Shown: positions 1-8,546 of the stretch, piece by piece | How positions within the stretch are numbered: the first letter of the stretch is position 1 | Layout: each line of letters begins with the position of its first letter | Assembly (NCBI RefSeq): GCF_041379045.1 | Contig: NZ_CP166871.1 | Location: forward strand, 1,922,001-1,986,000 | Direction of reading: 5' to 3' | From: Thalassotalea ponticola | GTDB taxonomy: Bacteria; Pseudomonadota; Gammaproteobacteria; Enterobacterales; Alteromonadaceae | Length of the DNA stretch: 64,000 bases | Translations under genes and position numbers: made by a program | Notes under the pieces: model-generated | Database searches by the model: none | The model's input: only the letters and a program-made list of their open reading frames with translations | Told to the model about the DNA's origin: nothing

Positions 1-167
1 CCAATAGCTGCCTGTTAGCAATTGCTAATATACGCTGGTTTCGAAGTGTTAACGCCTCGTTAAAAGGTCGCCAACTTACAACCACCTATCCTAATCAAGC
101 CACCGTAAACAGTGATGCTATTATGATTGCCGTGCGTTGGCAATCCTGCTTAAACGGTTTGTTATAA
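1..167 (+). CDS. 3' end of a CDS, possibly a PilV-like minor pilin
   Basis: An open frame enters from the left edge, first full codon at base 3, and stops at TAA 165-167, giving 54 residues. The C-terminus contains AIMIAVRWQ, and a Trp-Phe pair lies about 40 residues upstream. Type IV pilus modification proteins such as PilV often end in a beta strand of the form ItVxWq, so a minor pilin is a reasonable guess. The N-terminal prepilin signal that would decide it lies outside the window. It converges on the FRG gene with only three bases between the stops. Seen: the open frame. Inferred: the family. Confidence 0.4.
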   Translation, partial: NSCLLAIANIRWFRSVNASLKGRQLTTTYPNQATVNSDAIMIAVRWQSCLNGLL

Positions 168-170
168 ACA

Positions 171-1082
171 CTACTCAAAGATTTCGTGAATATAGTCTTT
201 GGTGTTTTCCACTGCTTCATTTATGGCATCTAAGTTGATATCAATGGAGTTATCAGGGTAGATAAAGCCTTCGTTAATTCCATATCTTGAATCTAATAGA
301 TCCAATATTTGCGTTTTTAGAGAAGCTGGTATTTTGTAAACATTTCTTCCTGGATGGTAAGTCATCTCGGAAATGTTAAACATAGATAAGTCATAAGGGA
401 GTATGTCAGCGTTGTATACAAATACACCCTCTTGATGTTGGATTCGTCGATTATATTTTACGTTATCAACTTCGATTATTGGCGTAACCAAATTTAGACC
501 CGTAGGTGATATCGTCGTTTTCATGTCAACAATAGACTGTGCCAATTCTTCATTGGTCATTCGTGTATAACCAGCTCCACCTGAAAGGTAAATATCAAGT
601 AAGCGTTGAATATGTTCATGGATATTTGATTCATATACTACACAATCTTTGTCGAGATTCTCTTCACACGCAAAATATAAAGCAATTTTTGCATTTAATG
701 TGAAATCTATAACATTTGTCGGTAAGCCATAATGTTGAGCCAAATAGATCAAGGTATTAGTTGGTAGACTGATAGATCCTAGTTTTTTTAGTTCTTCTTT
801 AAAACGATTGATGATTAAGAAAGATTTTTCGACATAGTCGACTTCATCAATATTTGGAAAGGATTGTTTTCTTGCTGCATCAATTACCACATCATGCCAT
901 TCTAGACCTTTTTTATTCCATACATAATGGCGATAGTAACTAGAAATACAGATAAAACCACTATCAGACATACCACGATAATAATAGCCTGATGGTTTAT
1001 CTGGCATTAGTTTTTCAACGACTTGCTCAATCGTTGATAGCTCTTTTGTATACCATGCTCTGAATGGGAAATCTGGCAACAT
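171..1082 (-). CDS. FRG domain-containing protein
   Basis: A 303-residue soluble protein with the features of the FRG domain: YYRG at residues 34-37, followed by an aromatic-rich stretch, and the conserved core near residues 112-142 containing QHYGLPTNVIDFT and ALYFAC. FRG domains are named for a Phe-Arg-Gly-like motif. They occur in proteins of unknown biochemistry, often in accessory regions and sometimes near phage-defence genes. No signal peptide or membrane segment is seen. The gene stands alone on its strand at the edge of an A+T-rich islet, with codon use visibly more A/T-ending than the genes from 2.4 kb on, which suggests horizontal gain. Function is unknown. Confidence 0.85.
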   Translation of the reverse strand: MLPDFPFRAWYTKELSTIEQVVEKLMPDKPSGYYYRGMSDSGFICISSYYRHYVWNKKGLEWHDVVIDAARKQSFPNIDEVDYVEKSFLIINRFKEELKKLGSISLPTNTLIYLAQHYGLPTNVIDFTLNAKIALYFACEENLDKDCVVYESNIHEHIQRLLDIYLSGGAGYTRMTNEELAQSIVDMKTTISPTGLNLVTPIIEVDNVKYNRRIQHQEGVFVYNADILPYDLSMFNISEMTYHPGRNVYKIPASLKTQILDLLDSRYGINEGFIYPDNSIDINLDAINEAVENTKDYIHEIFE

Positions 1083-1184
1083 ATCCTTGTCTACCTTTGC
1101 GGTGGGTTATTGTAAACAATAAGCCATACAATTAATGTTAACTTATTGATGATGAGCAACATAGTTCGGGTGCTTATAGCAGTT

Positions 1185-1287
1185 TATTCTTTTGACACTT
1201 GCTGAATGACTGCAGCTCGCTCAAAGCCGCCGTTCTCTACTGACCATTAATCAATAACTTACGCTATTTAACCAACAGGCGCAAATG
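1185..1287. repeat. Imperfect ~100-bp direct repeat, copy 1
   Basis: Copy 1 of a two-copy direct repeat; the other is at 2242-2343. The right half (1237-1287, from CTACTGACC to GCGCAAATG) matches copy 2 at 50 of 51 positions. The left half is more diverged. It lies between the FRG gene and the 178-residue membrane protein. The left half reads as an imperfect dyad on the minus strand. I found no proper RYYYAAC/GTTRRRY pair in the right places, so this is not a recognisable integron attC site. Confidence 0.7.
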
Positions 1288-1303
1288 CGCCATTAGGCGA
1301 GTC

Positions 1304-1840
1304 TTAATCAATATTTAAACTGTGGATTAAACGACCGCGATAATCGTAACCTTTAGACTTATAAAAGGCTAATTCGACAGCTTTAAATGAATCTAAATGA
1401 GCAGCAATCATAGGAATAAACCCACTTAAAGCGACAAAAGGGCCTATATTGGCATCAGTTAAATAACCATAGTCATGAAGTAACCAATGGTTAAAATTAA
1501 AGTGCTTAGAAAAAATAGCAACTCCAATCGCAAAAGTCAGTGACAAGTAATACTTAAACCATTGTGGTTTATTGAATTTCCATAAAATCCTAGATAGTTT
1601 TGAAAACAAAATTATAAATAAATATATTGCTAAGACTCCTAATATCGGAGCTTCCATCTCTAGGATTGCACTTCGTAATATTGCGATTAGGTTATTATTC
1701 GTGATATCAGAAACATCTGTTCCCAAATAAAACATAAATATTGGGGCTAAATAGAGAAATATCGCCCTTGGATGGAATGCCATATAAGCATTTGCTTGCT
1801 GAATGATATCTTCAGGTAAAGATTCTACTACTTTCATCAT
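1304..1840 (-). CDS. Hypothetical multi-pass membrane protein
   Basis: A 178-residue protein I do not recognise. Hydrophobic stretches lie near residues 27-44, 64-82, 97-113 and 130-149, so three or four membrane helices are likely, with a charged cytoplasmic-type tail. Two ATG codons stand in tandem at the start (1838-1840 and 1835-1837), preceded only by a weak A-rich ribosome site. The gene is A+T-rich and lies between the two copies of the 100-bp repeat with the next small gene, so the pair may have arrived together. No catalytic motif is visible. Confidence 0.6.
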   Translation of the reverse strand: MMKVVESLPEDIIQQANAYMAFHPRAIFLYLAPIFMFYLGTDVSDITNNNLIAILRSAILEMEAPILGVLAIYLFIILFSKLSRILWKFNKPQWFKYYLSLTFAIGVAIFSKHFNFNHWLLHDYGYLTDANIGPFVALSGFIPMIAAHLDSFKAVELAFYKSKGYDYRGRLIHSLNID

Positions 1841-1955
1841 TTTTTCTTACAAATACTATGTCTACTCTTCGCTCTAAGAAGACATTAACCTTTTCAATAA
1901 GATAACGTCAATTTAGTACCATTAACTTCCCATTGGCAATATACGTTTGTTGCGG

Positions 1956-2222
1956 TTACGGCAATGGCTCGCCAAATTCATCAACTTTCTTGCCCCACTT
2001 ATCCATCATTGTGCCGCACTTTTTGCAAGTCCAGCCACCATATGTTTTTTGATAATCATTTTTAGGAAGCCTAATGATTGGCATCTGTTGATTACAAGTA
2101 GGGCAATTTACTCTGTTTTTTAAATTTATACCGTGCTTAGACTTTTTAGCGTTCTCCACCTTGAAATAGAGGAACAATCCCAAAAGTGGAAGCAGTGATG
2201 TTGCTATAATGCTCAGATACAA
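1956..2222 (-). CDS. Small membrane-anchored zinc-ribbon protein
   Basis: An 88-residue protein with one N-terminal hydrophobic helix (about residues 3-20), then a basic linker and two Cys-x-x-Cys knuckles, CPTC at 40-43 and CKKC at 66-69. This spacing is typical of a zinc-ribbon fold. The C-terminus is hydrophilic. It probably sits in the inner membrane with the ribbon in the cytoplasm. It is the second gene between the 100-bp repeats, transcribed toward the 178-residue gene with a 115-bp gap. Function is unknown; zinc binding is inferred from the cysteine spacing. Confidence 0.6.
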   Translation of the reverse strand: MYLSIIATSLLPLLGLFLYFKVENAKKSKHGINLKNRVNCPTCNQQMPIIRLPKNDYQKTYGGWTCKKCGTMMDKWGKKVDEFGEPLP

Positions 2223-2241
2223 TTTTGTACCCCTAACAATC

Positions 2242-2343
2242 TATTCTTTGGACTCATCTGAGTGACCGCTGTTCGCTCACAGCAGCCGTTAGCTACTGAC
2301 CATTAATCAATAACTTACGCTATTTAACCGACAGGCGCAAATG
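2242..2343. repeat. Imperfect ~100-bp direct repeat, copy 2
   Basis: Copy 2 of the repeat at 1185-1287. It stands just upstream of the zinc-ribbon gene, so the two copies bracket both small genes. The near-identical core is 2293-2343. The bases that follow (2344-2471) hold no gene that I can support. A short ATG frame at 2398 preceded by GAGAGG stops after 15 codons, which could be the start of a lost gene or insertion-sequence remnant, but I cannot show this. Confidence 0.7.
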
Positions 2344-2471
2344 TCGTCTTACCCCCATTTTCATGGACACACTACAATTGATAGTAGAGAGGTGTTTATG
2401 ACCAATGCCGAAAAACACACGGCGTCGCTCTTAGCCATCGCATAGCACACAGTCAACGTCCGACTTGTCTA

Positions 2472-3554
2472 TTACTCTTTAGTATCTATCGATTCCATCG
2501 CCGGTGATACGGGAACCCTTTGTGCGGCTTCTTCTGCATCACCCAACATCACCGATAACCACTTACCGCCTTCGGACGTTTCCAGAGCAATTTTAATGAT
2601 CATGGTGAGCGGTACCGATAACAGCATACCGACCGTGCCAAGTAACCAGCCCCAAAAAATTAGTGATAAAAACACCACTAAAGTTGATAAACCCAAACCT
2701 TTGCCTAAAAAACGCGGCTCAACCATATTGCCAATAACGGTATTGATTGCCATGTAACCCGCGCCAATGAATAACGCCATGGTCGGATCAAATTGTACGA
2801 ATGCAAGTAGTACTGCAGGTACTGCCGCGATAATCGAACCAATATTTGGAATGTAGTTAAATAAAAATGCCAATACGCCCCACAAAATGAAAAAATCTAA
2901 ACCCGCTATCCACAACATCAGTGACACTAGGCAACCAGTTAATAAACTAACCCATGTTTTAATCGCGATATAACGATTAACCGATAACAAAAAGCGGTCA
3001 ATGCGCTCAATCTTCATCTCCGGATCTTTTAATGCAAGGTGCAATTTACGGGGAATACTCGGTGCCTCAAAAAGCATAAAGACAACGGTTATGATGATCA
3101 AAAACATATTCGCCATGATCCCGCCAAAACTCGACAGCATATTGGCGGCAAAGCCCATGGCTGCGCTTGGATTTAAATACTCCATCAAAATACTCGAGGA
3201 AATATTGATATTATAATCGGCGAGTTTATCGATCAGCCCTGAGAACTTGGTGGTTAATTGTGCTTTGTATACCGGCATTAACGCCGACAATTCATTGAGG
3301 GAATTACCGATTAATCCAGCTAACGTCATACCCGAGCCGACAAATAGACCGATAATCAATACTATCGCCACTACTTTCGGAATTCGATACTGTGCGGCCC
3401 GTTCAACCAAGGGGTTACACATAATGGCAATAAACACAGATAACAAAAACGGGATCAAAATATTACTTGCGGCTTTTATGCCCGCCATAATGACCACCAA
3501 GCTGGCTAAAATAACCAACAGGCGTGCTGAACCGGTGTAATTAGAGGTCGACAT
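2472..3554 (-). CDS. AI-2E family transporter (PerM/TqsA-like)
   Basis: A 360-residue inner-membrane protein of the AI-2E transporter family. Two helices lie near residues 10-45, a third near 62-80, and a soluble loop separates them from a helical C-terminal block (about 150-325) with the conserved segment FNYIPNIGSIIAAVPAVLL. Family members have been linked to export of the autoinducer AI-2 or to sodium-proton antiport, so substrate cannot be named from sequence. Length is normal for the family. It stands alone, divergent from the epimerase gene at 3.66 kb, and the 120 bp between them must hold both promoters. Confidence 0.9.
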   Translation of the reverse strand: MSTSNYTGSARLLVILASLVVIMAGIKAASNILIPFLLSVFIAIMCNPLVERAAQYRIPKVVAIVLIIGLFVGSGMTLAGLIGNSLNELSALMPVYKAQLTTKFSGLIDKLADYNINISSSILMEYLNPSAAMGFAANMLSSFGGIMANMFLIIITVVFMLFEAPSIPRKLHLALKDPEMKIERIDRFLLSVNRYIAIKTWVSLLTGCLVSLMLWIAGLDFFILWGVLAFLFNYIPNIGSIIAAVPAVLLAFVQFDPTMALFIGAGYMAINTVIGNMVEPRFLGKGLGLSTLVVFLSLIFWGWLLGTVGMLLSVPLTMIIKIALETSEGGKWLSVMLGDAEEAAQRVPVSPAMESIDTKE

Positions 3555-3659
3555 AGGAAAATTAAATCATTATTTTTATCATATTGTTAGCTTATCAAAC
3601 TCAATTTAAAAGGTACACGTAGTAGTATAAAAATTGTCTTATTAGCTACACTTATATGC

Positions 3660-3667
3660 AAGGAGGT
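3660..3667 (+). promoter_or_regulatory. Strong ribosome binding site deciding a TTG start
   Basis: AAGGAGGT matches the anti-Shine-Dalgarno sequence perfectly and ends six bases before TTG 3674-3676. It starts only one base after the in-frame ATG 3656-3658, so it cannot serve that ATG. Confidence 0.75.
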
Positions 3668-3673
3668 ACTCGC

Positions 3674-4597
3674 TTGAACACTGCTACTAAGCCCATAAAA
3701 CGCATTCTTATCACCGGTGGTACCGGTCTTATCGGCTCTCGGTTTATCAATACATACCAAGATAAGTACTGTTTTGATGTATTAACGCGTCAGCGTCTGC
3801 CAAGCGATAGGTTATTTGCTAATACCAACAATATCTCCCTCGTCCACCAACTTGACGATATCGACGACTTGAGTGTGTTTGATGCCGTAATTAACCTTGC
3901 CGGAGAGCCCATTGCCAATAAGCGCTGGAGCGATAAACAAAAGTGCCTAATTTGCCAAAGCCGTTGGGATTTAACTCATCAACTCTCTCAGCGCATCAAT
4001 GACTGTCAAGCGCCACCTTCGGTATTTATCTCAGGCTCTGCCATTGGTTATTACGGAAGACAAGGCACTTCCCCGATTGATGAAAGCTTTGAAGATTGTT
4101 ACAACGAATTTACCCATAAAGTATGTAACACCTGGGAGCAAAAAGCGCTGCTCAGCGCCGAACAAACGCGGGTCTGTATACTCAGAACGGGCATTGTACT
4201 GGCGACAAACGACGGGGCGCTGAAAAAAATGCTATTGCCCTACAAACTCGGCTTAGGCGGACGTTTTTCAACCGGCAAACAATACATGTCGTGGATTCAT
4301 ATTGACGATATGGTACGCGCTATCGACTTTTTATTGACTCATCAACAATGCCAAGGCGCGTTTAACTTGACAGCGCCAACCCCAGTAAATAACGCCGAAT
4401 TTAGCGCTACCCTTGCCCAGACGCTCAAGCGCCCAAACATCGCGGTTATGCCAGGCTTCGCTTTGCGAACCATGTTTGGCGAGATGGCAGACTTGTTTTT
4501 ATTTGGTCAAAACGTCATTCCCAAGAAGCTTGAACAGGTGGGCTTTGACTTTAGGTACCCAACACTAAAACCGGCGTTGATGAGCCTGTTACAATAA
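3674..4597 (+). CDS. TIGR01777 family NAD-dependent epimerase/oxidoreductase (YfcH-like)
   Basis: An extended short-chain dehydrogenase-type protein. The Rossmann motif ITGGTGLIGSRF is near the N-terminus, the active-site Tyr lies in SAIGYYGRQG, and a C-terminal DUF1731-type segment runs from about residue 255. These are the marks of the TIGR01777 (YfcH) family, whose substrate is unknown. The start is chosen as TTG at 3674: a strong Shine-Dalgarno run, AAGGAGGT (3660-3667), lies six bases upstream. The in-frame ATG at 3656 would place that ribosome site inside the coding sequence. The protein is then 307 residues. It is a single-gene unit. Confidence 0.9.
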   Translation: MNTATKPIKRILITGGTGLIGSRFINTYQDKYCFDVLTRQRLPSDRLFANTNNISLVHQLDDIDDLSVFDAVINLAGEPIANKRWSDKQKCLICQSRWDLTHQLSQRINDCQAPPSVFISGSAIGYYGRQGTSPIDESFEDCYNEFTHKVCNTWEQKALLSAEQTRVCILRTGIVLATNDGALKKMLLPYKLGLGGRFSTGKQYMSWIHIDDMVRAIDFLLTHQQCQGAFNLTAPTPVNNAEFSATLAQTLKRPNIAVMPGFALRTMFGEMADLFLFGQNVIPKKLEQVGFDFRYPTLKPALMSLLQ

Positions 4598-4726
4598 CCA
4601 ATGCACAACATGAATTCTGTTTTAGCCTTAGCACGGCGGCTACTATACATACTGAGATAAATAGCGTGAGTTCATCGACCAATAATCACGGTTAAACACA
4701 AGATGCCGACAGCGTGTTAAATCTTG

Positions 4727-5086
4727 TCAGTCTTCAACTTTGTCTGACCACACCGCTAGTTGATTACCGCCGGGTTCAACAAAATGAAAACGACGCCCTC
4801 CAGGAAAGGCAAAGATTGGTTTGCAAATAATTCCGCCAGCTTGTTCTACGCGTTTGAGTGTCGCTTTAAGGTCGGCGCTGTACAGTACAATCAGCGCACC
4901 TCCATCCGACGCGGGCAGCCCTGTTGACTGACTAAAACCGCCGTCTAATCCTCGATTTGAAAAAGAGGCGTAATCAGGGCCGTAGTCTATAAAAGTCCAA
5001 CCAAACGCCTCGCTAAAAAACGATTTAGTCGCTTCGATATCTGTGACGCTAAATTCAACGTAATTAATGTTAACTTGATTATCCAT
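4727..5086 (-). CDS. VOC family protein (glyoxalase/bleomycin-resistance fold)
   Basis: A single-domain vicinal oxygen chelate protein of about 119 residues. It opens with a beta strand NYVEFSVTD and a helix TKSFFSEAFGW, and closes with FHFVEPGGNQLAVW, the typical last strand with its conserved Glu metal ligand. VOC proteins bind a divalent metal and act as lyases, dioxygenases or antibiotic-binding proteins; the substrate here is unknown. I start it at ATG 5086; an in-frame GTG two codons earlier is possible and neither has a clear ribosome site. It stands alone. Confidence 0.85.
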   Translation of the reverse strand: MDNQVNINYVEFSVTDIEATKSFFSEAFGWTFIDYGPDYASFSNRGLDGGFSQSTGLPASDGGALIVLYSADLKATLKRVEQAGGIICKPIFAFPGGRRFHFVEPGGNQLAVWSDKVED

Positions 5087-5237
5087 ATTCACATCTATTC
5101 GGGTTATCTAGAGGTTTGTGTAAAGCTAGGGTCGATGACCTTTGCTGTCTGTTTTTCGAGCAATTTAAAGTATGAGATTGGTCTCAAAGGTATAGCACAA
5201 AGATCAACAGCCGATAATCGTTATCAGCAACATGATA

Positions 5238-5265
5238 AGCCACGCCGAACGAGATTGGCGTGGCT
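5238..5265. terminator. Hairpin downstream of the ABC permease gene
   Basis: A perfect 9-bp stem (AGCCACGCC / GGCGTGGCT) with a 10-base loop lies 25 bases past the stop of the minus-strand permease gene. No U-tract follows on either strand, so it may be a processing or stabilising hairpin, not a true intrinsic terminator. Confidence 0.4.
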
Positions 5266-5289
5266 ATACCGTCGATGTCTAGGTTGGTA

Positions 5290-7794
5290 TCACAGCGTCC
5301 GTCTTATCAAGGTAACGCTTGATAAATTCATTAACCGATAACAACTTATCAGTCCCATGAGACCGACAAAAGTCGCACCGGTCACAATCCCCAAAGCCCA
5401 GTATTCAATGTGCCAATTAGGTTGCATATCAAATACCCGTTGCTGCACCACGTAAACCGCGATTTCCATGCCTATACTGGCCAGTAATCCCGCTATCGCT
5501 CCCAAAATAACAAATTCGAGTAAGGTCGCGGCTTTTAATAGCGCACCACGTGCCCCTAATGTACGCAAGATAGCAAGCTCGCGCTCCCGCTCTTCCATGC
5601 TGGCCTGTACTTGGGCAATAAGTACCAAAGCGCCGGCAATTAACACCAAGATCAAGATAAACTCAACCGCTAAAGAAACTTGGCTTATAACATCTCTAAG
5701 CTGTAATAAAATCGCTTCGACATCAATCACACTGATGGTTGGATATTGGCTTAAAAACGTTTGCATATCACGCTTTTTATCGTCCGGAACGTGAATTGAC
5801 GCAATGTAAGTTGCCGGAAACTGAGTCAGTACCGAATCGGAGAAAATCATGTAAAAATTGGGTTGCATGCTCTGCCAGTTGACGTCGCGAATGCTGGTGA
5901 CGGTGACGTCCACCTCTTGTGCACCGATTTGAAAGCGAATACTGTCTCCCAGCTTGAGCTCTAAACGCTCAGCCACCCGCGACTCAACAGAAACTTGAGG
6001 ACGGTTGTCACCCGGTTTAAACCACGCCCCTTGCACGATAACATTTTCATCCGGCAGCTGGTTGTGCCAGGTCAAACTCAGCTCTCGACCAATACCTTGA
6101 CGTCCTTGATCCGAGCCATCTTGGGTTTCTTTTGACGATGCTCGTTGCACGGTTTCATCGTTAATCGCTTTCAAGCGGCCTCTAACAATGGGATACAGCG
6201 CACTGGCCGACATATTGTTTTGGCGTAAAAAGCTTTCCACCGCAGTAACCTGCTGTTGACTAACGTTGACTAAAAACTGATTTGGGGTATCTGCCGGTAA
6301 CTGCCCCTGCCATTCGTCTAGCAAATCGTTGCGCACGACCAACATCAATAATAACAGTTTTATCGCAACGGTGAAGCTGATCAACTGCACGTTGTTTTGT
6401 TTACCACGACGCTTCAAGTTAGCCATTGCCAAATGAATACTCTGCCCAGCTTGAGAGCCTATTTTGCGACCTGCCGAAACCAGTAAGCGCCCGAGTAAGA
6501 CCACAATACCGGTCGCAATAACACCACCTATCATTAACGCTAATGTAAGAATGACATCGCGACTAAACAACCACAATAAAATAAATACGGCCAACAGCGG
6601 CGGTAAATTGCCAATCAGCGAGCGACGTTTGTCAAAACTGGTGAAGCCGCGAATCACCGACAGCACCGGTGTAGCAATAAGCTGTTGCATCGGAGTAATG
6701 GCAAAGGCAAAAGCACAAAGCAGGCCGGTAAAAATGGCCACCACGAAGGGGTAGCTGGTCATGTCCCCCAAGCCGTACGGTAAATGGTCACTAATAAAGT
6801 ACAAGCCCAAGGCTAAGATCAACGCACCGAGTAACAAGCCAACAGCAATAGAAAACAAGGCCAGTGTTGTCCAGTGCAACAAGTACAATTTGCGAATATG
6901 GGTCATCGATGCGCCCATCGCTTTGAACACTGCCACCATTGGTTGATGGCGTTGGCCATAACGGCGAGCAGCAACACTGACGGCGACACTGGCCAGAATA
7001 ATGCCGAGCATGCTACCCAACGCCAAGTACTTCTCTGCGCGATTGAGAGCTCGTGCCAAAGGCGATTGCTGAGACTTAATATCGTACCAGCGTTGCGTTT
7101 CAAGTACCTGTGGCTTGATCCAGCTTTCAAACGCTTTTACATCGTCGTTATCACCGGCAAATAAGTAACGATAAGTGAGGCGTGAACCCGGTTGAATAAC
7201 CTGTGTTTTCGCAACGTCTTGATAATTCATCAAAACTCGAGGGCCTTGGGTAAACACCGAAAATGACGTGTCAGGCTCTTGAAACACCGTTCCAGTTATC
7301 ACAAACTTGGCTACCCCTATTTCAATCTCGTCGCCAACGCTAAGCGACATTTTCTCCAATAAGCTCGGTGCCACCCAAACACTACCCTGTGGCGGTTGGC
7401 TTTGCTGCTGACGTCCATTTTCTTGGTCAATGAGCAGTTCGCCGCGCAGCGGGTAACCCTCGCTAACCGCCTTAACCGAGGCCAATAACATCTCGTCTTC
7501 GGCGAAAATCATCGACGAAAACAACAGTATTTGCGCTTGATTAAGCCCCCGTTGTGTGGCCTCTTGCAACAGTTTGGCATCGACTTCTCTACTGGACTGC
7601 AAAACCCGATCGGCGGCGATGAAACTGTTGCTTTTACTGATCAGTGCCGAGCGAATTTGATCGCTAAAGCCCGAGAGAGAGAACACGGTGGCCACGGCTA
7701 AAATGATAGCCGCACAAATAATGGTTAGATCACCGCGCTTTAGCTCGTGTTGAAACAATCGCAGTGAATGGCGCATCCAAATCGGCATCGTCAT
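5290..7794 (-). CDS. ybbP: ABC transporter permease, FtsX-like (YbbP family)
   Basis: An 834-residue permease of the MacB/FtsX superfamily. It has an N-terminal helix near residues 25-45, a large periplasmic MacB-like domain, three helices around 255-365, a second half with more helices (about 390-490), a second periplasmic domain, and a C-terminal FtsX block of three helices near 695-820. This two-block layout matches E. coli YbbP. It abuts the ATPase gene, sharing base 7794. The pair forms one ABC machine of the mechanotransmission type, probably handling lipids or hydrophobic compounds at the inner membrane. The cargo is not established for the family. Confidence 0.9.
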   Translation of the reverse strand: MTMPIWMRHSLRLFQHELKRGDLTIICAAIILAVATVFSLSGFSDQIRSALISKSNSFIAADRVLQSSREVDAKLLQEATQRGLNQAQILLFSSMIFAEDEMLLASVKAVSEGYPLRGELLIDQENGRQQQSQPPQGSVWVAPSLLEKMSLSVGDEIEIGVAKFVITGTVFQEPDTSFSVFTQGPRVLMNYQDVAKTQVIQPGSRLTYRYLFAGDNDDVKAFESWIKPQVLETQRWYDIKSQQSPLARALNRAEKYLALGSMLGIILASVAVSVAARRYGQRHQPMVAVFKAMGASMTHIRKLYLLHWTTLALFSIAVGLLLGALILALGLYFISDHLPYGLGDMTSYPFVVAIFTGLLCAFAFAITPMQQLIATPVLSVIRGFTSFDKRRSLIGNLPPLLAVFILLWLFSRDVILTLALMIGGVIATGIVVLLGRLLVSAGRKIGSQAGQSIHLAMANLKRRGKQNNVQLISFTVAIKLLLLMLVVRNDLLDEWQGQLPADTPNQFLVNVSQQQVTAVESFLRQNNMSASALYPIVRGRLKAINDETVQRASSKETQDGSDQGRQGIGRELSLTWHNQLPDENVIVQGAWFKPGDNRPQVSVESRVAERLELKLGDSIRFQIGAQEVDVTVTSIRDVNWQSMQPNFYMIFSDSVLTQFPATYIASIHVPDDKKRDMQTFLSQYPTISVIDVEAILLQLRDVISQVSLAVEFILILVLIAGALVLIAQVQASMEERERELAILRTLGARGALLKAATLLEFVILGAIAGLLASIGMEIAVYVVQQRVFDMQPNWHIEYWALGIVTGATFVGLMGLISCYRLMNLSSVTLIRRTL

Positions 7795-8546
7795 TAACCC
7801 ACCTCTGCCATCGTTGCTTCTTGCTGGACAAATTCCCCCGCGTGCATCGTCAATTGTCGTTGACAGCGTTGCGCCAGTTCATTGTCATGGGTTACCAACA
7901 CTAACGTCGTACCCTGCTGCTCGTTTAACTCAAACAGAAGCTGATTGATGGTTTCGCCGGTAGTGGCGTCTAAGTTACCGGTTGGTTCATCGGCAAATAA
8001 AATGTCCGGTTGACTGATAAACGCCCGAGCGATAGCAACGCGTTGTTGCTCACCGCCAGATAATTGGCTTGGGTAGTGATCAAAACGAGATCCCAAGCCA
8101 ACCCGTTGCAACATTGCCTCGGCTTTGTGCTTGGCATCGCTATCGCCGGCGAGTTCGGCTGGTAACATAACATTTTCTAGCGCCGTTAAACTGGTAATTA
8201 GGAGGAAAGATTGAAAAATAAAGCCCACGTGGTTGGCGCGTACCTGACTGCGCTGCTCTTCGTCATATTGATGCAACGGCAAGCCCTTTAAAAATATCTC
8301 GCCATTGCTTGGCACATCGAGGCCCGCGAGTAATGACAACAGGGTCGTTTTTCCCGAGCCCGAAGCACCGATTATCGCTAGCGTTTCTCCTGACTTGACT
8401 TGTAAGTCAATTGTTCGCAATATGGTCAGCACGTTATCATCAGCATCGTTGCTTGGCGTTTTTACCTGTTTAGTGACACCTTGGCACTGTAATATAATTT
8501 CGGAATCTTGCTTCATGTTAAAATTTTTGTCCCTAATCGTTATCAT
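7794..8546 (-). CDS. ybbA: ABC transporter ATP-binding protein (YbbA)
   Basis: An ABC ATPase of the LolD/MacB type. Walker A is GASGSGKTTLL, the signature is LSGGEQQRVAIARAF, Walker B is ILFADEPTGNLD, and the H-loop is LVTHD. It powers the YbbP permease encoded immediately downstream. The start is uncertain: ATG 8544-8546 has an AAGG six bases upstream, while ATG 8514-8516 aligns better with the usual YbbA N-terminus. With the upstream start the 5' end overlaps divergent tesA by 32 bp; with the other, the two ATGs overlap in the palindrome CATG. The ybbA/tesA arrangement is conserved in E. coli. Confidence 0.92.
   Translation of the reverse strand: MITIRDKNFNMKQDSEIILQCQGVTKQVKTPSNDADDNVLTILRTIDLQVKSGETLAIIGASGSGKTTLLSLLAGLDVPSNGEIFLKGLPLHQYDEEQRSQVRANHVGFIFQSFLLITSLTALENVMLPAELAGDSDAKHKAEAMLQRVGLGSRFDHYPSQLSGGEQQRVAIARAFISQPDILFADEPTGNLDATTGETINQLLFELNEQQGTTLVLVTHDNELAQRCQRQLTMHAGEFVQQEATMAEVG

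Noticed and set aside
1185..2343. Integron attC sites in the direct repeats
   Set aside because: I found ATTTAAC and GTTAGGG-like heptamers but not in the paired arrangement with proper spacing and stem. An integron call would be unsupported.
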